Below, in pieces: positions 9,501 to 17,751 of a stretch of DNA of 64,000 nt. Origin of the DNA: CAYTBN01 sp964436045 (GTDB lineage: Bacteria > Myxococcota_A > UBA796 > UBA9615 > CAYRNR01); assembly GCA_964436045.1 (NCBI GenBank), contig CAYTBN010000015.1:56654-120653 (forward strand). Reading direction: 5' to 3'. Position 1 is the first letter of the stretch; each line of letters opens with the position of its first letter. Made by a program: the position numbers and the translations under genes. Below the pieces are notes generated by a model. It worked only from the letters and a program-made list of their open reading frames with translations, did not search any database and was not told the origin of the DNA.

Positions 9501-10217
9501 GTCCACCTCGTCGGGCACCCCGTCTCCGTCCGCGTCCGCCGCGAAGATGGCCAGCCGGACCCTGACGACGTCGTTGGTCAGGGAGCACGTGCCCTTGCCG
9601 CCCGGCGGCCCCCAGGCAGCCTCGTACTCGTCGTTGGTGGAGTTGCCGCCCACGTAGAAGATCTTGTCGTTGGCCGCGCTGGCGCTGTAGATGTCGTCGC
9701 AGTACCCGTCCCCGCCCCCCGGGCGGCCGCAACCGCAGTAGTGTGAATCGGACTCGAACCAGCCCATGGTCGTACCGGCACCGTCGCCGCAACCGCCGTT
9801 GTTGGCCAGCAGCCCGTCCCCCACCAGCTCGTCGGCGTCGTAGGTCCGCATCGTCGAACCCCAGGGGCAGCCGTCCTCGGGCGCCGACATCCGCGCCGCG
9901 GCCAACATCGACCCGCTGTCGTCGTCGACCAGCCGCAGGTAGAGCACCCCCTCCTTGTAGTCGATGCAGTTGTTCTCCCAGTTCCACGCCACGTCGTCGT
10001 CGACCGTGTTGATGAAGCCCGCGCACTGCACGTATCCCGTCGGCGGGCTGGGATCGACGTATGCGGCGGCCGGGTTGAACGTCGCGCCCGCTGGATTGCA
10101 GTCGACCAGCGAGCCGTTGCTGCACACCTGGGCTCCGGCCGGCCCAGGCGGGGCCAGCGCCAGGACCAGCGCAGTGAGAGCGAGCAGCACGGGGTACCAC
10201 AGAGTGGAACGCGTCAT
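6537..10217 (-). CDS. Large surface protein: MopE-type repeats, lamin-tail domain, C-terminal anchor
   Basis: 1226 residues. Order: signal peptide (about 1-30, ending PAGAQ); an N-terminal Cys-containing domain; one set of Asp/Cys repeats; a lamin-tail-like domain (about 370-515, with VVITEIMRDP and GEWIELYN); a long array of metal-binding motif repeats of the type CDGLDNDCDGDVDE; an acidic Thr/Asp linker (DDDTTGDDDDTTGDDD); and a sorting tail CAC-hydrophobic helix-CRRRLAR of the MYXO-CTERM kind. I count 13 variants of the CxGxDxDCD motif. The repeats resemble MopE/PF11617 motifs and Ca-binding DxDxDG loops, so Ca or other metal binding is inferred. The start at 10217 has AGAGGAGG 9 bases upstream; a longer frame adds a basic, unlikely leader. 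Confidence 0.83.
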   Translation of the reverse strand: MTRSTLWYPVLLALTALVLALAPPGPAGAQVCSNGSLVDCNPAGATFNPAAAYVDPSPPTGYVQCAGFINTVDDDVAWNWENNCIDYKEGVLYLRLVDDDSGSMLAAARMSAPEDGCPWGSTMRTYDADELVGDGLLANNGGCGDGAGTTMGWFESDSHYCGCGRPGGGDGYCDDIYSASAANDKIFYVGGNSTNDEYEAAWGPPGGKGTCSLTNDVVRVRLAIFAADADGDGVPDEVDGCDDDDLDGYGSPGDATCVNGAEEDCDDGAANVNPGADEVCNGVDDDCDGTVDQGAVDEGTWYYDGDGDGYGAASPTELACDQPADHADNADDCDDADPNVNPGQAEALNGEDDDCDSWVDEGVLPFGAVVITEIMRDPDAVDDSLGEWIELYNDGGFDVNLRGFEVTDLGTDAFAIEEDLWLAPGEHAVLIREDDGGLNGGVVADLEWTNIALSNTADEVIVTFAGDEIDRVEYADPYWPDDAGAAMSLDLGSHDATLNDDPGAWCAAVDGFGDGDLGTPGLVNPGCCADLDGDGYDDQGCGGDDCDDGDPAIYPGADEWCDALDNDCDGDVDESPAIDAITWYADADGDGYGDVGAPQQACDQPDDHVANVTDCDDGDADVHPGAAETCDHVDQDCDGDVDEGLAQQAWYPDTDGDGYGDVAASPTLDCLTVDGYVTNDQDCDDGDAGVSPAAPELCDGLDNDCDGQTDEADALDAVTYYEDGDGDGHGDPGGAIDACVQPPGTALNDDDCDDSLPLIFPGQIESCNGQDDDCDGSVDEDDAVDVLPWFHDGDADGYGDPGLVVIGCEPPPAYVANDEDCDDGDGTIYPGAAELCDGLDNDCDGDVDEDDGHGAPTWYLDHDGDGYGDPNFSQDACDAPPSYVADNTDCDDTEETVHPGADELCNGVDDDCDPATDELDDVDGDGFTVCDGDCDESDAAVNPDADEVCNGVDDDCDPATDEDQDGDGDYISICAGDCDDGDPTVNPGEAEICDGLDNDCDGSVPADEVDGDGDGSLQCEDCDDGDALTYPDAPEQCDQLDNDCDGEVDEDVDEDLDGDGFNACQGDCDEGDPAIFPGAAEECDGVDGDCDGTPGDDELDVDGDGWLACDGDCDDSDAGANPEQAEVCDDGVDNDCDGGVDDDDGDCAGDDDTTGDDDDTTGDDDTTGDDDTADDDDTAGDDDSAAAPDDCACRGEFVAARPAAPRSSWIPIVLAAIVACRRRLAR
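6664..6778. repeat. Coding repeat for Thr/Asp linker
   Basis: A run of GTCGTCGTC-based units (alternately GTCGTCGCCGGTGGT and GTCGTCCCCGGTGGT types), encoding DDDTTG/DDDDTTG on the minus strand, just before the C-terminal anchor of the MopE-repeat protein. It is the C-terminal counterpart of the N-terminal linkers seen in the lipoproteins. Confidence 0.8.
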
Positions 10218-10399
10218 CGAGGGGCCTCCTCTGAACCTGGATCGGCAACGACAGCAGACCACGTTGGGGAGGAACCGGCCAGCCGCGCACCGCCCAGCAT
10301 GTCGACCACCGCGGCCCTCTGGTCCGCCCCACGCGGGCGTCGTACCTGCGCGGATCCTGTGGTATGAACATCCATCCTCACGGCGAATCGGGACTTCCT

Positions 10400-12415
10400 A
10401 TGGCGACGTTCGGCGAACGACTCGGATACAAGGTCGACAACTTCCTCGCCCGCGGCAGCAAGGCTCTCTTCCAGGCGCTGGTGGTCGCGTTCCTGCTCGT
10501 GTTCTGCACCATCGCAGTGCTGCGGTTCGTGCTCACGGGCGCCGACCTGGCGCTGGGCGTCACAGGGCTGGCGCCCTACCTGGCGGGCGATCCGCACGAC
10601 GGCTACATCGACGTGGTCGACCGCTTCTTGCAGGGAGCGTGGTTCACCTTCCTGCAGCTCACGGATCCGGGCAACATGGCCCAGGACAACACGACCTTCC
10701 GTTTCTACAAGTTGCTCGCCGTCACCGCTGGCATGTCCGGCGTGGTCATCTTCTCCGCCCTGATCGCCTTCCTGACCACCGCCCTCGACCAGGCCATCGC
10801 CAACCTGAAGAAGGGGCACAGCCGCGTCCTGGAGACCGGCCATGCGGTGATCATCGGCTGGAGCCCGCGGGTGGTGGAGATCCTGCGGGAGTTCGTCGAG
10901 GCCAACGAGGCCGCCAAGGACCCGGTGGTCGTCATCCTCTCGGATCACGAGAAGGAGGAGATGGACGAGTACCTGCGCGATCACTTCACCGACCGGGGCA
11001 ACATCCGGGTGGTGACGCGCAGCGGTCCGACCAGCTCCCTGCTGTCCCTGGCCAAGGTCCGCGCCGAGCAGGCCGACTCGGTCATCGTGCTCGCCGAGTG
11101 CGGAGAGGCAGCGAGCCGCGAGGAGAAGCTGGTCAGCGACGCCCGCGTGATCAAGACGGTGCTGGCCATCGTCCAGCATGTGGGCGAGGAGCACGAGATC
11201 AACGTCGTCGCCGAGATGTTCGATCCCAAGAACCGGGACGTGGTCAAGGACATCGACCCGGATCGCATCTCGGTCATCGACGCCCAGGAGATCCTGGCCA
11301 AGGTGATGGTCCAGACCTCCCGGACCAGCGGCCTGTCGGTGGTCTACTCGGAGCTGCTCAGCTTCGAGGGCTGTGAGATGTACTTCCACAACGCGGAGTG
11401 GGGAGGCCTGGCGTTCTCGGAGGTGCAGTTCCACTTCCCGGACGGCGTGCCCATCGGGATCCGCAGCAGCCAGGGCGAGCTCGAGATGCGCCCGGCCCTC
11501 GACTACCCCCTGGCCGACGACGACGAGGTCCTGATCGTCGCGGACGACGACTCGACCATCGACTTCCGCCCGGCCAAGGTGATGGAGCCCGACCGGACGA
11601 TCCCGCTGCGGCCCGGGCGGATCGAGCCCAAGGCCGAGCGCCAGCTGCTGCTGGGCTGGAGCCCCAAGGCACCGATCATCATCTCGGAGTACGCGGACTA
11701 CGTGCTCGACGGCTCGGAGGTGCAGGTGATGCTGCGCGCGCCATCCGAGGCGGTGATCGCCCAGATCGCGGCCCTGGACGAGGATCTGGACGGCCTCTCC
11801 GTGTCCCACGTGGACCTGGATCCGATGAACGTGGACGACCTGGCCTCGGTCGGCCCGTTCAGTTTCAACACCGTGATCATCTTGCCCCAGAAGCCCGAAG
11901 AGGAGCTCAGCGCCGAGCGGGTCGACTCCGAGACGATCATCGTGCTGCTCCACCTGCGCAAGCTGCAGCGGCAGGTCGAGCAGGAGTACGGACGCAAGGT
12001 GGGGACCAAGCTGATCACCGAGGTGCTCGACTCCTCCAACCAGGAGCTCATCTCCCGCGCCGGGGTCAACGACTTCATCATCAGCAACCGGATGGTGTCG
12101 ATGATGTTCGCCCAGATCAGCCAGGAGCCGGACATCCAGGACGTCTACGACGACCTGTTCCAGGAGGAGGGCTCGGAGATCTACGTCAAGCCCGCCTGGT
12201 TGTACTTCGAGACGCTGCCCATCACCTGTCGCTTTGGCGACCTCATGGCACTCGTCCAGAACCGCGACCGCGAGGTCTGCATCGGCTACAAGCACAAGGA
12301 GTTCGAGGGCGACCCGGCCGAGAATTTCGGGGTCAAGCTCATCCCCGAGAAGCACACCGAGGTGACCCTGACCGCCGCGGACGGGCTCGTCGTCGTGGCC
12401 GAGGATGACCGCTGA
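10400..12415 (+). CDS. CASTOR/POLLUX-like ion channel with RCK-type domains
   Basis: About 671 residues. Two hydrophobic segments (about 22-48 and 118-145) flank a pore-like stretch (GAWFTFLQLTDPGN), followed by a long cytoplasmic part. GHAVIIGWSPRVVEILREF begins a Rossmann-like TrkA-N/RCK domain; a second such unit starts at LLLGWSPKAPIIISEYADYV. This layout, with the LAKVRAEQADSVIVLAE segment, is that of the CASTOR/POLLUX (DMI1) channels and their bacterial relatives, cation channels gated by a ring of RCK domains. Ion selectivity cannot be read here. I prefer the ATG at 10400 (MATFGERL), with CGGGA 7-10 bases before it; an ATG at 10364 in the same frame is possible. It is the first of five tightly spaced genes; the next ATG overlaps this stop (TGATG). 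Confidence 0.85.
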   Translation: MATFGERLGYKVDNFLARGSKALFQALVVAFLLVFCTIAVLRFVLTGADLALGVTGLAPYLAGDPHDGYIDVVDRFLQGAWFTFLQLTDPGNMAQDNTTFRFYKLLAVTAGMSGVVIFSALIAFLTTALDQAIANLKKGHSRVLETGHAVIIGWSPRVVEILREFVEANEAAKDPVVVILSDHEKEEMDEYLRDHFTDRGNIRVVTRSGPTSSLLSLAKVRAEQADSVIVLAECGEAASREEKLVSDARVIKTVLAIVQHVGEEHEINVVAEMFDPKNRDVVKDIDPDRISVIDAQEILAKVMVQTSRTSGLSVVYSELLSFEGCEMYFHNAEWGGLAFSEVQFHFPDGVPIGIRSSQGELEMRPALDYPLADDDEVLIVADDDSTIDFRPAKVMEPDRTIPLRPGRIEPKAERQLLLGWSPKAPIIISEYADYVLDGSEVQVMLRAPSEAVIAQIAALDEDLDGLSVSHVDLDPMNVDDLASVGPFSFNTVIILPQKPEEELSAERVDSETIIVLLHLRKLQRQVEQEYGRKVGTKLITEVLDSSNQELISRAGVNDFIISNRMVSMMFAQISQEPDIQDVYDDLFQEEGSEIYVKPAWLYFETLPITCRFGDLMALVQNRDREVCIGYKHKEFEGDPAENFGVKLIPEKHTEVTLTAADGLVVVAEDDR

Positions 12416-12951
12416 TGGGACTACTGGAGATGCTCGGCATGGGGGGCGAGGCGCGGCAGGAACGCCGCACCGAGGGTGACACTCGCACGGTTCGCAAGAT
12501 CGTCCGTCGCCTGGAGTCCCTGGATCCGGACCGCGCCCGCTACCTGGCGTCCTTCGCCTACATCCTCGGCCGGGTGGCGATGGCGGACCGCGAGGTCACC
12601 GCCGACGAGGACGCCGAGATGGAGCACATCGTCGCCGACGTCGGTGGGCTCGGTGGCGAGCTGGCGGTGCTCGTGGTCCAGATCGCCAAGAGCCAGGCCA
12701 TGCTGTTCGGCGGCACCGAGGATTACCTGGTCACCCGTGAATTCGCCCGCGTCGCGACGCTGGACCAGAAGCGGCAGCTGATGAGCTGCCTGTTCGCGGT
12801 CGCCGCCGCGGATGGGGTCGTGGCCGTGGTCGAGGAGAACGAGATCGCCCGCATCGCCACCGAGCTGAAGCTCCCCCGCGGCGAGATGATCGCGGCCAAG
12901 GAGCCGTACGCAGCCAAGCTGGAAACCATCCTCAACAAGCCCGGGTCCTGA
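12415..12951 (+). CDS. TerB-like tellurite resistance family protein
   Basis: A 178-residue cytoplasmic all-helical protein. Residues about 40-165 fit the TerB-like fold (PF05099): two helical halves, each with acidic positions (VAMADREVTADEDAEMEHI and VAAADGVVAVVEENEIARI) that in TerB bind metal. TerB proteins are linked to metal or envelope stress complexes in general; tellurite itself is not implied. Its ATG shares one base with the channel gene stop, and the next gene follows after 4 bases. A place in the same complex or regulation as the channel is inference. Confidence 0.8.
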   Translation: MGLLEMLGMGGEARQERRTEGDTRTVRKIVRRLESLDPDRARYLASFAYILGRVAMADREVTADEDAEMEHIVADVGGLGGELAVLVVQIAKSQAMLFGGTEDYLVTREFARVATLDQKRQLMSCLFAVAAADGVVAVVEENEIARIATELKLPRGEMIAAKEPYAAKLETILNKPGS

Positions 12952-12955
12952 GTCC

Positions 12956-14758
12956 ATGACCGATATCGACACCATCGCCCGCGCACTCGCCGAGCGAATC
13001 GGCGACCCTCGCGTGATCCAGGTGCCCCACGAGGTCGCGCAGATGGCGCGCGACCTGGGCGAACCGCCTGCGCTGTTCCAGAAGCTGCTGGACAGCCAGC
13101 CCCCCGAGCTGGTCGTCCGCCCGGAGACCCCGGAGGAGGTGGCCGCGGCGGTCCAGGTGCTCGTCCGCGAGAAGGTGCCGTTCACCCCCCGCGGAATCGG
13201 CTCCACCGGCCTGGGGGGCGCGGTGCCGGTGTCCGGCGGCGTGGCCATCGACCTCTCCCACCTCAAGGGGGTGCGGGACATCGACCCGGCGGCGGGTGTG
13301 GCGACCATCCGGGCCGGCTCCATCTTCTACTTCGCCCAGCAAACGCTGGACGAGCACGGACTGGTGTTCCGCTCCCGGCCGACCAACGCCTTCGGCACCC
13401 TGGGTGGCTGGGCCGCGGCCGGCGGTCTGGGACTCGGCAGCCTGGCCGCCGGACCCCTGCGGGAGCAGGCGCGTTCGATCCAGCTCGTCCGTCCGGACGG
13501 CTCCCTGGAGCGGCTGGACTCCGGCGCCGACGGCTTCGACGAGCTGTTCGACACCGAGGGCCAGCTGGGGATCTTCACCGAGCTGACCCTGGAGCTGGAC
13601 CGGGTGTCGGGCGGCTCCCAGGTCATCGGCCTGCTTTTCGACGACCTGGCCGCCGCGGTCGAGCACGCCAGCGCCCTGATGAGTGGGGAGGCGCTGCCGC
13701 GGACCGTGATGCTCGCCGGCCGGACCTCGGAGCACGAGGGGCTCCCCGGCGTGGACGAGGGCGAGCTGATGCTGGTCGAGGCGGCCGCCGGTACCGGCCT
13801 GGCGGCGCCCCCGGACGGCGCCCACGAGCTGCCGGCGGGCGTCATCGGCCGCCTCTGGCAGCGGCGGTTCTTCCCCATGGACAATCCGCTGGGCCCGGTG
13901 TTCCTGGCCAGCGAAGCGATCTTCCCCGCCGACCGGGTGCCCCGCTTCGTGCGCGCCGCCCGCCGGTTGACCGGCCGCTACGGCGTGCCGCTGCACGGTC
14001 ACAGTTATGCGGTCCAGGGTGGCGACGAGCCGGCGATCCTGGTGCTGCTGACCTTCCCCGCCGACCCGCGTCAGGGCTGGCACCACCTGATGCTGACCCC
14101 CCTGGCCGCGGCGCTCACCGCCGCCGCGGTGCGCCACGGCGGCAAGCCCTACGGCGTCGGCATCTGGAACACCCCCTTCGCCCGGCGGACCTTCGGCGAC
14201 GACCGGCTGCGGCGGGTCGAGGGCGCCAAGCGCGCCCTGGACCCCGAAGGCCTGCTCAACCCGGGCAAGTTCTTCCGGGTCGGCACCGATGTGGCCCTGC
14301 TGCCTGCGCTGATGAGTCCGGGGGTTTACCCCGCCTCCCTGCGAATGGCCGGGCTGGCGACGCCGATGCTGATGAAGCGCCACGATCCGTCCGCGCTGCC
14401 GTCCGCCACCGAGGAGCGCTGCATCGCTTGCGGCGCCTGCGTCCCGGTCTGCCTGGCGGTGGCGGCGACCGGCGCCGAGAGCGTGTCGGGCCGGGCCAAG
14501 CTGGCGCTGATGCGCCGGATCAGCGCGAAAGACGAGCTGGACGACGACGAGCTGCTGGGCTCCCAACGCTGCCTCAAGTGTGGTCAGTGCGCCGAGGTCT
14601 GCGCCCGCAGCCTGGAGCTGCTGGAGGCGTGGGAGGAGCTGGAAGTCAAGGTGCGGGAACGGGTGGACGATGCCCGCTTCCGCGAGATCATCCAGCGCTT
14701 TGCGGCCCAGGTCGACGACAATCGCGACGAGCTGGTGCTGCCGGTGGCACTGCCATGA
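12956..14758 (+). CDS. FAD-linked oxidase fused to 4Fe-4S domain (GlcD/GlcF-like)
   Basis: A 600-residue fused redox protein. Residues about 45-220 form a PCMH-type FAD-binding domain (PRGIGSTGLGGAVPVSGG; GTLGGWAAAGGLGLGS), followed by a GlcD-like C-terminal cap (RVEGAKRALDPEGLLNPGKF). The last 130 residues carry two 4Fe-4S motifs (CIACGACVPVC, about 488-498; CLKCGQCAEVC, about 538-548). The pair resembles D-lactate/glycolate-type 2-hydroxyacid dehydrogenases, where a flavin takes electrons and hands them to Fe-S centres. It lacks the GlcF CCG-domain repeats, so the electron acceptor is unknown. Its stop overlaps the next ATG (ATGA at 14755-14758). Placed before glutamate synthase genes with no GltD nearby, it may be the electron donor; that is inference. 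Confidence 0.85.
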   Translation: MTDIDTIARALAERIGDPRVIQVPHEVAQMARDLGEPPALFQKLLDSQPPELVVRPETPEEVAAAVQVLVREKVPFTPRGIGSTGLGGAVPVSGGVAIDLSHLKGVRDIDPAAGVATIRAGSIFYFAQQTLDEHGLVFRSRPTNAFGTLGGWAAAGGLGLGSLAAGPLREQARSIQLVRPDGSLERLDSGADGFDELFDTEGQLGIFTELTLELDRVSGGSQVIGLLFDDLAAAVEHASALMSGEALPRTVMLAGRTSEHEGLPGVDEGELMLVEAAAGTGLAAPPDGAHELPAGVIGRLWQRRFFPMDNPLGPVFLASEAIFPADRVPRFVRAARRLTGRYGVPLHGHSYAVQGGDEPAILVLLTFPADPRQGWHHLMLTPLAAALTAAAVRHGGKPYGVGIWNTPFARRTFGDDRLRRVEGAKRALDPEGLLNPGKFFRVGTDVALLPALMSPGVYPASLRMAGLATPMLMKRHDPSALPSATEERCIACGACVPVCLAVAATGAESVSGRAKLALMRRISAKDELDDDELLGSQRCLKCGQCAEVCARSLELLEAWEELEVKVRERVDDARFREIIQRFAAQVDDNRDELVLPVALP

Positions 14759-17751
14759 TGGGCGGCAAGTTCGAGCTCCACACCGAGCCGGTCGAACCGG
14801 CCGATCCGACCCCGGGCATGCACGCGGTGCTGCGCAGCGAGCGCTGCGTCAGCTGCGGCGAGTGCATCCGCCGCTGCATCTACAGCGTCCACGAGCGCGA
14901 CGCGGACGACCCGCGGGTGATGGCCGAACCCCGGTCCCACCGCTGCCGGGCCTGTATCGTCTGCCCCCAGCAGTGCCCCCGCCGGGCGCTGGAGGTGGTC
15001 TGGAATCCGGCCCTCGAGCGTATCGGCGTCCCGCCGTACGACGCCGACGCAGTGCTGACCATCTGGTCCGAGGCGCTGGACGGCAAGATCCCGGTGCGTG
15101 GCGCGGGCTACGCAGGTCCCTTCCGAGGCCAGGGATTCGACGGCATCTGGACCGACATGTCGGAGATCGTGCGGCCCACACGCGACGGAATCCACGGCCG
15201 CGAGTACATCTCCACCGAGTTCGACCTGGGTCGGAAGCTCCCCCACGTGGCGGGGCTGCGCTTCGACGGGGACGGGCGGTTGCAGGACCGCATCCCATTG
15301 ACCCGCGAGATCCCGGTTCCCGTGCTGTTCGGGCGGATGCCCCTCGGCCCGGGGGGGCTGCGGGTCGCCGCCGCCCGGGTGCGGGCCGCGATGGAACTCA
15401 AGACCTTCGCGCTGATGGACCTGTCCGAGGTGCGGTCGCTGCGGGTGCCCGTGGACGGTGACGAGCACGACCACAAGGCGGTGCGGTACCTGCGCGAGAA
15501 CCGCAACCACATCGCCCTGCGGCTGGACGACGGCGACTTCGATGCCGACGGGGAACCCCGGGTCGGGCCGGCCGGCGGCGACGGCGAGCCGGTGTTGCCA
15601 CTGGGCGACGTGACGGGCTGGACCGCGGTGGTCGAGCTGGCGGGGCACTCGCTGGTGGAGCGGGCGGCGCGCCTCCGGGAACGGCAGCGGGATCTGATCC
15701 TGGTCGCCGAGGTGCCCGCGACCTCGGCCGCTCCGGAGATCGTGGTCGAGCTGGCCCGCGGGGGGCTCGACGCGATCCACCTGGCCTGCGGCTGGCGGGG
15801 GGAGTGGGCCGATGGCCAGGGCGACGAGGCCTCGGTGGTCGAGGCGATCCGCGCCAGCCATCTGGCCCTGGTCGCCGCTGGAATCCGCGACCAGCTGAGC
15901 CTGCTGGTGTCCGGGGGTATCGCCCGGGCGGAGCACTTGCCCAAGTCGATCCTGCTGGGCGCCGACGCGGTGGTGATCGACGTTCCGCTGCTGGTGGCGA
16001 TGGGCTGCCACGTCTGCGAGGACTGCGGCGACCACGAGCCATGCTACCGGGAGCTGCTGGAGCTGGACCCGCGCTGGGGCGCCCGCCGGGTGGTCAACCT
16101 GATGGCCGCCTGGCGAAACCAGCTGCTCGAGGTGCTCGGGGCGATGGGCTTGCGCGAGGTGCGGCGGCTGCGCGGCGAGGTGGGCCGCGGACTGTTCGCC
16201 GACGAGCTGGAGGGCGCCTTCTTCGACGACCTCGTGCCCCTGTCGGGAGATGACCGTCCCCTGGCCCTCGACGCCGAGGTGGGCACCTCGCACCACTCTC
16301 CGTACACGGCGCTGGAGCGGATGCGGAACCGCCAGGGGCTGTACCTGGCGCAGCGAGGCGAGGGCTGCGTGTCCTGCGGCACCTGCGCCACGGTCTGTTC
16401 CCGGGGCGTCCTCCGCTGGCCTGGGGGCCTGCTGCACCCACCTCCGCCGGTATCCGAGGCCTGTGTCGGCCCCGATTGCGCCGACGACTGTGTCGGCGCT
16501 TGCCCGGAAGGCGCGCTGCGGATCACCGACGACGATCGGCTGCAGGTGGTGGATCACCACCGCTGGACCCACCGGTTCATCGTCGAGAACTGGCAGCGGG
16601 CCGAGGGGCTGGCTCCGGTGGTCCACGGTGAGGCCACCACCCTGGGCCGGTCGGACGGGGGCTTCGACCAGCTGCGGGTGGTGCCGGGCGCCGATCCCGT
16701 CGACCCGGACGATGTGGACCTGTCCATCGACCTCAACCGCCGGGATTTCGGCCCGCGGATATCGATCCCTTTCCCCTGGTACGGGGGCGGGATGTCCTAC
16801 GGATCCATCAGCGACTACGTGATGCTGGGGCGGGCGATGGCCGCGGCGGAGACCGGCACGTTCACCTGCACGGGCGAGGGCGGCTACCCCGAGCCCCTGT
16901 TCGACCACGCGGACCATGTGGTGACCCAGATCGCCACCGGCTACTTCGGCGTGCGCGAGGAGACGGTCCAGTGCGCGCGGATGGTGGAGTTCAAGTACGC
17001 CCAGGGGGCCAAGCCCGGCCTGGGGGGCCACCTGCTGGGGGACAAGAACACCCCCACCGTGGCGCGGCTGCGAGAAGCGGTGCCCGGCACCGCGCTGTTC
17101 AGCCCCTTCCCCTTCCACTCGGTGTACTCCATCGAGGACCACCGCAAGCACGTGGACTGGGTGCGCCAGATCAACCCCGAGGTGCTGGTATCGGTGAAGG
17201 TCTCCACCCCGGGTGACGTGGACATGGTGGCCGTGGGCAGCTACCACGCTGGCGCCAATATCGTGCACCTGGACGGGGCCTACGGCGGCACGGGCGCGGC
17301 CCCCGAGGTGGCCAAGAAAAACATAGCGATGCCCATCGAGCTGGCCCTGCTGCGGACCCACCGCTTCCTGGCCGCCGAGGGCATTCGCGACGAGATCGTG
17401 CTGATCGCCTCGGGCGGCGTGCGGGGGCCGATGGACATCGTCAAGGCCATCGCTCTGGGCGCTGATGGGGTGGTGATCGGCACCGCCGACATCGTCGCAG
17501 TGAGCTGTCTGCTGTGCCGCAACTGCGAGAAGGACCGGGGTTGCCCGCGGGGTATCGCCACCACCGATCCCGGGCTGGTGGAGCACCTGAACGCGGACTG
17601 GTGCCGACGGCGGATCGTCAACCTGTACCGCAGCTGGGAGCACGAGCTGCGCTGGATCGTGGCCCGGCTCGGGCTGCGGAGCGTGCAGGAGCTGCGGGGC
17701 CGGACCGAGCTGCTGCGCTACCTGCCGCGCGAGGGGAGGGCGGACCGATGA
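14755..17751 (+). CDS. Tandem ferredoxin / FMN-binding glutamate synthase barrel protein (GltS-like)
   Basis: 998 residues, two similar halves. Half 1: ferredoxin motifs (CVSCGECIRRC, about 31; CRACIVCPQQC, about 64) then a barrel region ending SGGIARAEHLPKSILLGADA (about 385) and CHVCEDC (about 418). Half 2: CVSCGTCATVC (about 538), CADDCVGACPEGAL (about 577), then PFPWYGGGMSYGSIS (about 672), SGGVRGPMDIVKAIALGADG (about 885) and CLLCRNCEKDRGCPRGIATT (about 918). Half 2 holds the conserved GltS FMN site and 3Fe-4S cysteines (CPxGIxT). Half 1 keeps the SGG and Cys positions but has lost most of the barrel and CPxGIxT. Glutamate synthases of this ferredoxin-linked, archaeal-type family make glutamate from 2-oxoglutarate using ammonia from glutamine. 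Starts ATGATG; the first ATG overlaps the previous stop, the next gene overlaps this stop (ATGA). Confidence 0.88.
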   Translation: MMGGKFELHTEPVEPADPTPGMHAVLRSERCVSCGECIRRCIYSVHERDADDPRVMAEPRSHRCRACIVCPQQCPRRALEVVWNPALERIGVPPYDADAVLTIWSEALDGKIPVRGAGYAGPFRGQGFDGIWTDMSEIVRPTRDGIHGREYISTEFDLGRKLPHVAGLRFDGDGRLQDRIPLTREIPVPVLFGRMPLGPGGLRVAAARVRAAMELKTFALMDLSEVRSLRVPVDGDEHDHKAVRYLRENRNHIALRLDDGDFDADGEPRVGPAGGDGEPVLPLGDVTGWTAVVELAGHSLVERAARLRERQRDLILVAEVPATSAAPEIVVELARGGLDAIHLACGWRGEWADGQGDEASVVEAIRASHLALVAAGIRDQLSLLVSGGIARAEHLPKSILLGADAVVIDVPLLVAMGCHVCEDCGDHEPCYRELLELDPRWGARRVVNLMAAWRNQLLEVLGAMGLREVRRLRGEVGRGLFADELEGAFFDDLVPLSGDDRPLALDAEVGTSHHSPYTALERMRNRQGLYLAQRGEGCVSCGTCATVCSRGVLRWPGGLLHPPPPVSEACVGPDCADDCVGACPEGALRITDDDRLQVVDHHRWTHRFIVENWQRAEGLAPVVHGEATTLGRSDGGFDQLRVVPGADPVDPDDVDLSIDLNRRDFGPRISIPFPWYGGGMSYGSISDYVMLGRAMAAAETGTFTCTGEGGYPEPLFDHADHVVTQIATGYFGVREETVQCARMVEFKYAQGAKPGLGGHLLGDKNTPTVARLREAVPGTALFSPFPFHSVYSIEDHRKHVDWVRQINPEVLVSVKVSTPGDVDMVAVGSYHAGANIVHLDGAYGGTGAAPEVAKKNIAMPIELALLRTHRFLAAEGIRDEIVLIASGGVRGPMDIVKAIALGADGVVIGTADIVAVSCLLCRNCEKDRGCPRGIATTDPGLVEHLNADWCRRRIVNLYRSWEHELRWIVARLGLRSVQELRGRTELLRYLPREGRADR

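Noticed and set aside
7524..9746. Long plus-strand frame over the MopE-repeat gene
   Set aside because: It translates the Asp/Cys repeats antisense as Val/Ala/Gly runs; no start signal or domain.
10214..12355. Long minus-strand frame over the channel gene
   Set aside because: His/Asp/Leu-rich shadow; the plus frame has clear channel domains.
12415..12951. TerB-like gene as a tellurite resistance operon
   Set aside because: No other ter genes are near, and TerB-like domains occur in many unrelated contexts.
14584..17643. 1019-residue minus-strand frame over the GltS-like gene
   Set aside because: No domain; the plus frame holds all cysteine and barrel motifs.
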